A DNA stretch of 64,000 bases from Sinosporangium siamense (GTDB lineage: Bacteria; Actinomycetota; Actinomycetes; Streptosporangiales; Streptosporangiaceae): contig NZ_BOOW01000032.1 in NCBI RefSeq assembly GCF_016863435.1, forward strand, positions 62,001-126,000, read 5' to 3'. Positions 47,376 through 54,574 of the stretch are shown here, piece after piece. Both the position numbers and the translations under genes were made by a program. The notes beneath the pieces are model-generated. The model saw only the letters and a list, made by a program, of their open reading frames with translations. It was not told the origin of the DNA and made no database searches. The stretch's first letter is position 1; every line of letters begins with the position of its first letter.

Positions 47376-48200
47376 ATGGTGATGATGCAGGATAAAGTGC
47401 TAATGGCGGTGCATGCCCATCCCGGGCCGGAGTCCACTAACACGGGGGGAATCCTCGCCCGCTACGCCGCTCAAGGTGTGCGGACCGTGCTCGTCACCAG
47501 CACCAACGGTGAGTTCGGCAACGCGCAGGACGGGTCGAGACCCGGCGAGCCCGGGCACGACCCGGCGGCGGTGGCCCGCACGCGGGCGGCGGAGCTCCGG
47601 GCGGCGGCCGGGCATCTGGGGATCGGTCACCTTGAGCCTCTCGGCTATCACGACTCGGGCATGGCCGACTGGGACCTAGAGCCTCAGCCGAATTGGTTTG
47701 CGCAGGTCTCCCTCGACATCGTCGCCGCCAGGATCGCCGATCTCATCGACCGGCATCGGCCGCAGGTCGTGGTGACATATGCCCTCGACGCGCCCTATCG
47801 GCACCCCGACCAGGTGCACACCGCCCGTGCCGCCCACCGGGCGGTGGAGGTCAGCGGAGTCCCGGTGCGGCTTTACACCGTGGCCATGGGCACGGGCTAT
47901 TGGCGTGGTCTGCGCGACGCGGTGATGGCGGCCGGACTGCCCGAGCCCTTTCCCGACCCCGAAGGGGACTCCGCGCTGGCGGGCGTCGAACAACGTGTCA
48001 CCACCTCGATCGATGTGAGCGCCGTGCTGGAGCGCAAGAAAGCGGCGGTGCTGGCGCACACGAGCCAGGTGGGCGGCACCTGGATCGAAAAGCTGTATGA
48101 AAACGATGTGCCTTTGGCCCTGGGCCGGGAGGACTATATCAAGGTTCCTCGCCCCGGCGGGCCGCACGGCCTGGAGAACGATTTTTTCGCCGGATTGTGA
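47376..48200 (+). CDS. PIG-L/LmbE-fold protein with altered active site
   Basis: About 274 residues of the LmbE/MshB/Mca family (KVLMAVHAHPGPESTNTGGILARYAAQGVRTVLVTSTNGEFGN). Active members have HPDDE, in which both Asp are needed: one is a zinc ligand and the other the base. Here it reads HPGPE (47418-47432), replacing both Asp. The second His site (YRHPDQVHTARAAHRA) is intact. Family members deacetylate N-acetyl sugars such as those of mycothiol metabolism; this protein may be inactive or use a different mechanism. The start is uncertain (ATG 47376 or 47382), with no strong ribosome-binding site. An amidohydrolase gene follows 54 bases later and may be co-transcribed. Confidence 0.85.
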   Translation: MVMMQDKVLMAVHAHPGPESTNTGGILARYAAQGVRTVLVTSTNGEFGNAQDGSRPGEPGHDPAAVARTRAAELRAAAGHLGIGHLEPLGYHDSGMADWDLEPQPNWFAQVSLDIVAARIADLIDRHRPQVVVTYALDAPYRHPDQVHTARAAHRAVEVSGVPVRLYTVAMGTGYWRGLRDAVMAAGLPEPFPDPEGDSALAGVEQRVTTSIDVSAVLERKKAAVLAHTSQVGGTWIEKLYENDVPLALGREDYIKVPRPGGPHGLENDFFAGL

Positions 48201-48254
48201 AAGCCGAATCCTGAGCACGTAATCATTGGTTGACGACGCTGGGAGTGACGCCCT

Positions 48255-49460
48255 GTGAACGATCCCCGGTTGGCCATTCGCGGCACGGGCCTTTTCGACG
48301 GGAACACCGCCCACGTGGGCCCGGCGATGATTCTGGTCGAAAGCGGGCGCATCACCGACGTCGATCTGACCGGCGCCCCGCCACCGGAGGACGCGGTCGT
48401 GGCCGATCTCGGAGATGTGACGCTCCTGCCCGGCCTCATCGACGCCCACACTCACCTTGTCTTCGACCCCGACGGCAACACCGAGCACCAGATGGTGCAC
48501 GACGACGATTCCGTGCTTCTCGACCGCATGCGCGGTCACGCCGCCCGCGCCTTACGGGCCGGCATCACCACCGTGCGGGACCTCGGTGACCGCGGTTATC
48601 TCGCGCTTACTCTGCGTGACGAGGTCGCGGGCGGCGGGTTCGGCCCGCACATCGTCGCCGCGGGTCCGCCCATCACGCGCACCGGCGGCCACTGCTGGTA
48701 TCTCGGGGGAGAGGCCGACGGGGCCGACCAGGCCATCGCCGCCGTCGCGGCGCGCGCCGACCGGGGCGCCGACCTGGTCAAGATCATGGCGACCGGCGGC
48801 ATGTCCACTGCGGGTTCCAACCCGCGCGGGACACAATACGATTTGCCGGAGTTGCAGGCGGTCACCAGAGCCGCCCGCGACCGTGGTCTCCCCGTCGTCG
48901 CCCACGCCCACGCGGCGGCGGGCATCGCCGACGCCGTCGCGGCCGGGGCCCACAGCATCGAACACTGCACGTTCATGACGCCCGCCGGGGTGGGGCTCGA
49001 CCCGAAGACGGTCGACGCCATCGCCGCCGCCGGTGTCTTCGTCGGCTGCACGGTCGCACGGCCCCGGGACGACATGCCTGAGGCGGTCCTGTCGACCATC
49101 GCCCCCTATTGGGCGAACCATGCATACATGCACAGCCATGGTGTGCGGGTCGTCTGCTGCACCGATGCCGGGATCAACCCCCACAAACCCCATGACGTTC
49201 TCCCCAGAGACGTCGTGTACTTCGCCTCCCAGGTCACAGGCGCCCGCGAGGCCCTCATCTCCGTCACCTCCCTGGCCGCCGAGTCATGCGGCCTGGCCCA
49301 CCGCAAGGGCCGCCTCGCCCCCGGCTACGACGCCGACATCCTGGCCATCGCCGGCGACCCCCTCCGCGACATCGCGGCCATCCTCGACGTCCGCGCGGTC
49401 TACCGCGAGGGCCGTCAGGTGGTCGGCGCCGCCGTGGGTGGGCGGCCTGTGCCGCGGTAG
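48255..49460 (+). CDS. Imidazolonepropionase-like amidohydrolase
   Basis: 401 residues from GTG 48255. Metal-binding features are all present: TLLPGLIDAHTHLVFD (HxH), the carboxylated Lys in GADLVKIMATGG, His in VAHAHAAAG and IEHCTF, and the catalytic Asp in VCCTDAGINPHKP. The C-terminal beta-sandwich (GRLAPGYDADILAIAGDPLRDIAAILDVRAVYREGRQV) closes the fold. Members hydrolyse cyclic amides or N-acyl/dipeptide bonds; the substrate is unknown. It follows the PIG-L-like gene on the same strand. The end of the gene is partly duplicated after the stop (49481-49573). Confidence 0.92.
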   Translation: MNDPRLAIRGTGLFDGNTAHVGPAMILVESGRITDVDLTGAPPPEDAVVADLGDVTLLPGLIDAHTHLVFDPDGNTEHQMVHDDDSVLLDRMRGHAARALRAGITTVRDLGDRGYLALTLRDEVAGGGFGPHIVAAGPPITRTGGHCWYLGGEADGADQAIAAVAARADRGADLVKIMATGGMSTAGSNPRGTQYDLPELQAVTRAARDRGLPVVAHAHAAAGIADAVAAGAHSIEHCTFMTPAGVGLDPKTVDAIAAAGVFVGCTVARPRDDMPEAVLSTIAPYWANHAYMHSHGVRVVCCTDAGINPHKPHDVLPRDVVYFASQVTGAREALISVTSLAAESCGLAHRKGRLAPGYDADILAIAGDPLRDIAAILDVRAVYREGRQVVGAAVGGRPVPR

Positions 49461-49480
49461 GTCGGCTTCGCCGTTCCGGC

Positions 49481-49573
49481 GTCGTCGGCGACGTTCGCGA
49501 CGTTTGCGTGGTCTGCCGTGAGGGTCGCCCGGTGGTCGGCGCTGCCGTGGCCAGATGGCCCGTGCCGCGCTAG
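49481..49573 (+). pseudogene. Duplicate of amidohydrolase C-terminus
   Basis: The sequence encodes DVCVVCREGRPVVGAAVARWPVPR followed by TAG. It mirrors the real end, DVRAVYREGRQVVGAAVGGRPVPR and TAG, with 113 bases between stops. There is no start or upstream domain. It is a diverged tandem duplication of the gene's last 25-30 codons, or the tail of a deleted paralogue. Confidence 0.8.
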
Positions 49574-49685
49574 GCCCCTCCGCCGTGCCGGTGTCCCGTC
49601 GCCGGTACGGCAAGCGCAGGTCACCGTGGTACTCCGGGGACGCCAAGCGTAGCCGGGGCGTTCTGAGCGATGACGTCACCCGGGG

Positions 49686-50663
49686 TCACGCGTCCTCGGT
49701 GGCCTTCTCCCGCCATGTCGCCCGATAGCGGGAGGGGGCGACGCCGTACCGGCGTGTGAACGCCTGGCGGAGGGACTCCGCCGAGCCGAATCCGCAGCGG
49801 GTGGCCACCCGTTCCAGGGGGAGCCGGGTGGCGGTGATGAGGTGTAGTGCCGCTTCTATGCGGACACCCCGGACGAAGCGGCCGGGTGTCTGCCCGGCAT
49901 GCATGGTGAACAGCCGGGTCAGATGGCGCTCGCTCACCCCGGCCCGGTCGGCGAGTGCGGCGGTGCTCAAATCGCCGTCCAATCGCTCATGCACGTGGTC
50001 GACGACCCTCCGTACGAGCTCGTCGTCGGCCGGTGGAGCGGTGACGAACATGCTGATCTGCGATTGATTGCCGGGACGCTGGAGATAGGTGACCAATGCC
50101 CGCGCCACCCCACGGGCCAGGCGTGCGCCGTGATCCTCCTGGATGAGGGCGAGTGTCAGGTCCAGTGCGCTGGTCACACCCGCTGAGGTGTAGACGTTTC
50201 CATCGCGGATGTGGATCGGATCGGCGTCGACCTTTACCAGGGGGTGGCGTGCGGCCAGTGCCTCGGCATCGAGCCAGTGTGTCGTCGCGCGCCTGCCGTC
50301 CAGTAGGCCGGCAGCGGCGAGCACGCGTGCGCCGGTGCACACCGACGCCACGCGGCGGCTCACCCGCGCCAGCCGGCGCACATGGCCGACGAGAACCGCA
50401 TCCGCCGCCGCGTCCGGCGAACCAAGCCCGCCGACGACGATCAGAGTGTCCAGCGGGCCACGCACGCGTTCCACGGCATGGTGGACCTTCAGCTCCAAGC
50501 CCGACAGGCATGTGATGTCGCGGGCGCCCTGGGTGGCCAACTCGACCACGTATGACGGCGACGCCCCCATCCTTACCGCACCGTTGAGAGCCGTGGTGAC
50601 ACAGGCGATGTCCAAGAGTTCCGCCTGCTCATATCCCACGACAACCATCCGGCGTGGCTTCAC
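49686..50663 (-). CDS. GlxA-type AraC-family regulator with DJ-1/PfpI domain
   Basis: 325 residues. The N-terminal class I amidotransferase-like domain (MVVVGYEQAELLDIACVTTALNGA...VASVCTGARVLAAAGLLDGRRATTHW) has the nucleophile-elbow Cys in VCTGA. The C-terminal AraC double HTH is STAALADRAGVSERHLTRLFTMHAGQTPGRFVRGVRIEAALHLI and LERVATRCGFGSAESLRQAFTRRYGVAPSRYRATW. The start is GTG 50663 or ATG 50648. It is divergent from a DJ-1/PfpI gene, sharing the promoter region and the same Cys-domain fold. This is the usual arrangement of a regulator with its target. Confidence 0.93.
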   Translation of the reverse strand: MKPRRMVVVGYEQAELLDIACVTTALNGAVRMGASPSYVVELATQGARDITCLSGLELKVHHAVERVRGPLDTLIVVGGLGSPDAAADAVLVGHVRRLARVSRRVASVCTGARVLAAAGLLDGRRATTHWLDAEALAARHPLVKVDADPIHIRDGNVYTSAGVTSALDLTLALIQEDHGARLARGVARALVTYLQRPGNQSQISMFVTAPPADDELVRRVVDHVHERLDGDLSTAALADRAGVSERHLTRLFTMHAGQTPGRFVRGVRIEAALHLITATRLPLERVATRCGFGSAESLRQAFTRRYGVAPSRYRATWREKATEDA

Positions 50664-50761
50664 CGTGTGATCCTAGGTCTGAGCGACAACAATCCCAAGA
50701 TTTCCGACGCTTCCGTCCGGCTACCTTGGCTTTCGCCGTACTCGCTCAGCAGAGTGAGGAC

Positions 50762-51442
50762 ATGACCAAGACCATCGCCTATGTCCTCTACCCTGGCCTG
50801 ACCGCGCTCGATCTGGTGGGCCCGCTCACCGTGACCGCGACGCTCGGTCCCGAGTTTCAGAGCGTCACCGTGGCCCACGACCTGTCCACCGTCGACAGCG
50901 ACACCGCGTTGCGTGTGGCCGCCACCACGACGTTCGGCGAGCTCACGAACCCCTACGCCGTCGTCGTCCCGGGCGGCACCTCGGGCACGCTCGCCGCCTG
51001 CGCCGATGAGACGCTGCTTGACTGGATTCGTACGGCTTCCGCCGGAGCAGAGGTGACCGCGTCGGTCTGCACGGGATCGCTCATTCTCGGTGCGGCAGGT
51101 CTGCTGGAGGGGCGCCGCGCCACCACCCATTGGGGGTTTCGCGAGTTGCTGGCCCGTTTCGGGGCTACTCCCGTCGTCGAACGGTGGGTCGAGGACGGGT
51201 CGATCGTCACTGCCGCCGGAGTGTCGGCGGGCATCGACATGGCGCTTCACCTGGTTCACCGGTTTGCGGGGGAGGACGCGGCCCGGCTGGCGCAACTGGT
51301 GATCGAATACGATCCTGAACCACCTTTCGGGGGAATCGACTGGTCCTCTGTGGATTATGCGGCCTTCGCGCCGCTCACCCAGGCGGTTCTGGCCGAGAGC
51401 CTCGCGGACCATCCCGAACTGCTCGCCCGGCTGACACGCTAG
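50762..51442 (+). CDS. DJ-1/PfpI-family protein
   Basis: 226 residues. The start is MTKTIAYVLYPGLTALDLVGPLTVTATLG. The nucleophile elbow reads EVTASVCTGSLILGAAGLLEGRRATTHWGFRELLARFGATPVVERWVEDG. The Cys and the following His-Trp suggest an isonitrile-hydratase or amidase-like group (InhA), but no substrate is evident. ATG 50762 has GTGAGGA six bases upstream. It is divergent from the GlxA-type regulator, whose N-terminal domain is homologous, and is probably controlled by it. Confidence 0.91.
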   Translation: MTKTIAYVLYPGLTALDLVGPLTVTATLGPEFQSVTVAHDLSTVDSDTALRVAATTTFGELTNPYAVVVPGGTSGTLAACADETLLDWIRTASAGAEVTASVCTGSLILGAAGLLEGRRATTHWGFRELLARFGATPVVERWVEDGSIVTAAGVSAGIDMALHLVHRFAGEDAARLAQLVIEYDPEPPFGGIDWSSVDYAAFAPLTQAVLAESLADHPELLARLTR

Positions 51443-51834
51443 CCCGCCGCCCGGACAAACGGGCGCCTCCTGGGTTGAAGATCACGCTGCCACCTGGTGA
51501 CGCCGGCGCGGCTTGATGCGATATTCCGCCGCGTGCTTTCTTGGGCTGCCGCATGCGGGCATCGCGTCACTCACCTACACCGAGTCGTTCGCCGTCGTCC
51601 GCGACTTCAACCTCTAGCGCGCGAACGGCCGCTGGTCCGGGCCGTCGGCGCCGCGTCATGTGCGCTCTGCCGTACGAGCGCTTCGGCGAGATATGTTCGC
51701 CGCCAGGTCGCAGGTCGCAGGAAGGATTCATTTCAGCGCGGGGGGCGCACGGACCGGAAGAAGGCACATCTTGCCTGCTAGGGTCAACGCCGACCTGCAC
51801 CACCGTCGCCGCGCACCCAAGGTAGATCCCTGAA
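51443..51834. other. Intergenic region, no convincing gene
   Basis: These 392 bases separate the DJ-1 gene from a TetR gene. Short rightward frames (51497-51781, 51541-51825) have compositional bias but no recognised domain or ribosome-binding site. The end of a rightward frame at about 51545-51617 (GLPHAGIASLTYTESFAVVRDFNL then TAG) looks like a protein tail and may be debris, but I cannot name it. Confidence 0.4.
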
Positions 51835-52551
51835 ATGCCCCACCAGCCCCGCCCGGCCGATGTGCCTGCACCGCCTTGGACGGTGACGCGCAGATCCGGG
51901 ACGTCCGCCGCCCGCGCCCCGCTCACCTTGGACCGGATCGTGGACGCGGCGATGGCGATCATCGACATGGAGGGCTCGGCGGCGGTCACGATGCGCCGCG
52001 TGGCGGGTGACCTTGGGGTGGTCGCCTCAAGCTTGTATGTCCACGTGCGCAATCGGGAGGATCTCCTGTCCCTCGCGTTGGAGCGGGTGGTCGAGGAGAT
52101 CGGGCTTCCTGAGATCACCGGCGATTGGGCCGAGGATCTCAAACGGCATTTCACCAGGATGCAGCGGGTGCTGTCCGCGCACGGGGACATCGCCGCCTAC
52201 AACTTCGCGGCGTTTCCACCGGCCCCGACAGCGGTGGCCACCACGGAACGGCTGCTGTCGATATTGCTGGACGCCGGTGTTCCGGCGCGGATCGCGGCGT
52301 GGTCGCTGCATCGGCTCGTGCTCTACACGACGGCTGACGTCTACGAGGGGTGGCGCCTGTCCTCCTTGGGGGCCGACGACTGGATCGAGCCGGTGCGTGA
52401 CTACTTCCGTTCGCTTCCCCGGGATCGTTTTCCCGCTATCACCGGCAATGTCGAGGTTCTTCTCGACGCTGAGAGTGATGACCGCTTCGAGCTTGGCTTG
52501 TCCATGCTGATCGCGGGGATCGCGGTTTACATCGAGGACATCGAGGGCTGA
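51835..52551 (+). CDS. TetR/AcrR-family regulator, TetR_C-like C-terminus
   Basis: 238 residues with an extended N-terminus. The HTH reads LTLDRIVDAAMAIIDMEGSAAVTMRRVAGDLGVVASSLYVHVRNREDLLSLAL. The C-terminal domain (LSILLDAGVPARIAAWSLHRLVLYTTADVYEGWRL...FELGLSMLIAGI) follows the tetracycline-repressor C-terminal pattern, with a helical bundle and a GL-x-x-L-IAGI end. The last codons are part of a short tandem repeat that continues past the stop (52518-52633). The next gene, an NmrA-like oxidoreductase with two tandem dyads in its promoter, is its most likely target. Confidence 0.92.
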   Translation: MPHQPRPADVPAPPWTVTRRSGTSAARAPLTLDRIVDAAMAIIDMEGSAAVTMRRVAGDLGVVASSLYVHVRNREDLLSLALERVVEEIGLPEITGDWAEDLKRHFTRMQRVLSAHGDIAAYNFAAFPPAPTAVATTERLLSILLDAGVPARIAAWSLHRLVLYTTADVYEGWRLSSLGADDWIEPVRDYFRSLPRDRFPAITGNVEVLLDAESDDRFELGLSMLIAGIAVYIEDIEG

Positions 52552-52633
52552 GGCCCGGGCAACCGCCGATCGTGGTTTACAAAGCCGAGCGCTGAGGCCG
52601 GGGCAACCGCTGATCGCGGTGATCGCGAATTAC
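52518..52633 (+). repeat. Tandem copies of the tetR 3' end
   Basis: GATCGCGGTTTAC plus GCTGAGGCCCGGGCAACCGCC (52518-52567) spans the stop codon. It is repeated as GATCGTGGTTTAC...GCTGAGGCCGGGGCAACCGCT (52568-52611), and a third partial copy starts at 52612 (GATCGCGG). Units are 44-50 bases. The first copy lies partly inside the gene. Confidence 0.75.
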
Positions 52634-52701
52634 GTTAGGAACTGAGGCAGCCGCATGCCCAAAACGCGGTCCGTGAGTCCCGTTCGCCTTGACGTGAACA
52701 C

Positions 52702-52736
52702 TGTTCGGCGATAGAACAACGTTCGCTGAATGAACG
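52702..52736. promoter_or_regulatory. Two tandem operator dyads before the NmrA-like gene
   Basis: TGTTC-N7-GAACA (52702-52718) and CGTTC-N7-GAACG (52720-52736) are inverted repeats with identical 5-7-5 spacing and centres 18 bases apart. A -35-like TTGACG (52689-52694) lies just before them, and TAGAAC (52712-52717) could be a -10. This is consistent with repression by two dimers. Confidence 0.7.
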
Positions 52737-52800
52737 ATGTACGCCTCGCGAGTGACTCCGGACGGCCGGGGCCACCGCGACCGAACGAGAGGCGAAACCC

Positions 52801-53646
52801 ATGGCCATCCTGGTGACCGGCGCGACCGGCAACGTCGGCCGCAACGTCGTCGACCTCCTCGGCAAGACCGGCGCGGAGATCCGCGCCACCTCACGCACCC
52901 CCGAGCGGGCGAACCTACCCGCCGGCGTCGCCGTACACGGCGGTGACCTGGCCCACCCGGAGACGTTCGCCGACGCCCTGAAGGGGGTCGATAAGGTGTT
53001 CCTCTTCCCCGAACCCTCCGGCGTGGCGGGATTCATCGAGGTCGCGAAGAACGCCGGCGTCGAGCGAGTGGTGTTGTTGTCCTCCCTGGCGGCGAGCATG
53101 CCCGACCCTCAGTCCAACCCGATCGCCATGATGCACCTGGTCGTCGAGCAGGCGTTGGAGCACTCCGGTCTTGACTGGACCTTCGTGCGCCCCGGGGCGT
53201 TCGCGGCGAACACCCTCCAATGGGCGCCGTCCATCCGGGCCGGCGAGCCTGTGCGCATCCCCTACGCCGACAGCGCGGGGTCGCCGATCCATGAGCGTGA
53301 CATCGCGGAGGTCGCCGTGCGCGCGCTGCTGGACGAGGGGCACGCCAGCGCGAAATACGAGATCACCGGCCCTGAGGCGATCAGCCAGCGACGGCAGGCC
53401 GAGCTGATCGGCGCCGCGATCGGCCGCGCGGTGCAGGTCGACAGCCTCACCGGGGACAAGGCGCGTGCGCTGGTGGTGGAGCAGTTCGGCGGCTATGGCC
53501 CGCCGGAGCTCGTCGACACTCTGTTCGCCTTGATGCAGGACCCCGCTCCCGCCGTGGTGACCGACACGGTGCAGCGCGTCACCGGTCACCCCGCCCACTC
53601 CTACGCCGACTGGGTAAACGACCACAAGGCCACCTTCGGCGGCTGA
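52801..53646 (+). CDS. NmrA/SDR-family NAD(P)-binding oxidoreductase
   Basis: 281 residues. The Rossmann start is MAILVTGATGNVGRNVVDLLGKTGAEIRATSRTPERA (GxxGxxG), with NADPH-preferring Arg positions after it. It follows the QOR2/NmrA-like pattern (VDKVFLFPEPSGVAGFIEVAKNAGVERVVLLSSLAAS, WTFVRPGAFAANTLQWAPSI, ISQRRQAELIGAAIGR). It has no classical YxxxK; such proteins are quinone reductases or redox sensors. A GAGAGG ribosome-binding site precedes the ATG. The upstream tandem dyads and adjacent TetR gene suggest substrate-inducible control. Confidence 0.92.
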   Translation: MAILVTGATGNVGRNVVDLLGKTGAEIRATSRTPERANLPAGVAVHGGDLAHPETFADALKGVDKVFLFPEPSGVAGFIEVAKNAGVERVVLLSSLAASMPDPQSNPIAMMHLVVEQALEHSGLDWTFVRPGAFAANTLQWAPSIRAGEPVRIPYADSAGSPIHERDIAEVAVRALLDEGHASAKYEITGPEAISQRRQAELIGAAIGRAVQVDSLTGDKARALVVEQFGGYGPPELVDTLFALMQDPAPAVVTDTVQRVTGHPAHSYADWVNDHKATFGG

Positions 53647-53689
53647 CCCATCCCCGTGTCACGTGTACGGCAAAGCCGGCGATGAACTA

Positions 53690-54145
53690 ATGCCGTCGGA
53701 CATCCGCCGGCACCGGACCTTCGCGGAGAAGGTCGAGGAGCACTTCGGCTTTCTCCGCGCCGAGTTCGGATTCCTCGGCCCGGAGGAGGACGCCGGTGCG
53801 TTTCTCTTCGACCGGCCGGACTTCAGGGTGGAGCTGCTGCGCGACCCCCGCACAGATGACGTGTTCCTGCTTTTGTGGAGGATCGGCGCCAAACACGAAC
53901 TGCCTGCGGAAGAAGGTCCGGTGAAGCGCCCTTGGGTCCGTGAGGATCTCGCGGACGCCGCCGCACGTTTCCTCCCCGGCACCCCCATCCGCTACAGCGT
54001 GACCGGTAGAACCCGGCATTGCCTGGACAGGTCCCTGACCGGGCAGGCGGAGGTGCTGGTCCAGGTGCTCCAAGTGCTCGGGGTGAGAGCCCCTCAGACG
54101 GATGGAGACTCCCGGGCGAAGACCGAGAGAGGAAGGCCCGGGTAG
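53690..54145 (+). CDS. Hypothetical protein
   Basis: About 151 residues starting MPSDIRRHRTFAEKVEEHFGFLRAEFGFLGPEEDAGAFLFDRPDFRVELLRDPRTDDVFLLLWR. It is a soluble alpha/beta protein with no signal or membrane segment. The FGFL...GF...V pattern resembles small uncharacterised actinobacterial proteins that I cannot link to a function. GTG 53663 would add nine residues. Codon bias is normal for the window, which supports it as real. It ends over the C-terminal part of a convergent acetyltransferase remnant. Confidence 0.6.
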   Translation: MPSDIRRHRTFAEKVEEHFGFLRAEFGFLGPEEDAGAFLFDRPDFRVELLRDPRTDDVFLLLWRIGAKHELPAEEGPVKRPWVREDLADAAARFLPGTPIRYSVTGRTRHCLDRSLTGQAEVLVQVLQVLGVRAPQTDGDSRAKTERGRPG

Positions 54146-54405
54146 ACGTCGGGGGCCAGGGGACCGGCTTCGCGCCAGCCGAGGGTGCGGTAGAGGTGGG
54201 CCGCGGGGGTTTGCGGGCTGGTGATGAGCCAGGCCGAGCCGCGCAACGTTCCAACGACGTCTTCGCCCGATCCGGCCCAGTTGGCCTCGGCTTGGGAGAG
54301 CGACGCGGCGTATGCCGGTGTTTCCCGGTCGAGGTGCGTGGAGCGTTCCATGGACGGTGTGCGTCGCACCCGTTTCACAATCCACTCCGTCACCCGACGA
54401 CACAT
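54094..54405 (-). pseudogene. GNAT acetyltransferase remnant (C-terminal part)
   Basis: The leftward frame ends TLRGSAWLITSPQTPAAHLYRTLGWREAGPLAPDVYPGLPLSVFAR, which is the last strand-helix part of a GNAT enzyme (AWLITS...A-x-LY-x-x-LGWRE). The first 55 residues do not show the acetyl-CoA loop, so the N-terminal two-thirds have been lost. It overlaps the convergent hypothetical gene by 52 bases. Confidence 0.6.
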
Positions 54406-54574
54406 CCCCCGACAAATTGGAAATCCATCTGTTAGAGCGCTCCCATCACCATCTTAACTATTTTCAGCGGTCCATTATTTGATAACCGAACGCGCCCAAA
54501 CCATGATTCTCCGTATGGCATGTGGACGTTATTTCCCGGCGCCTCGTCGGCGCCGCCTGACCTAAGGAGATCGC

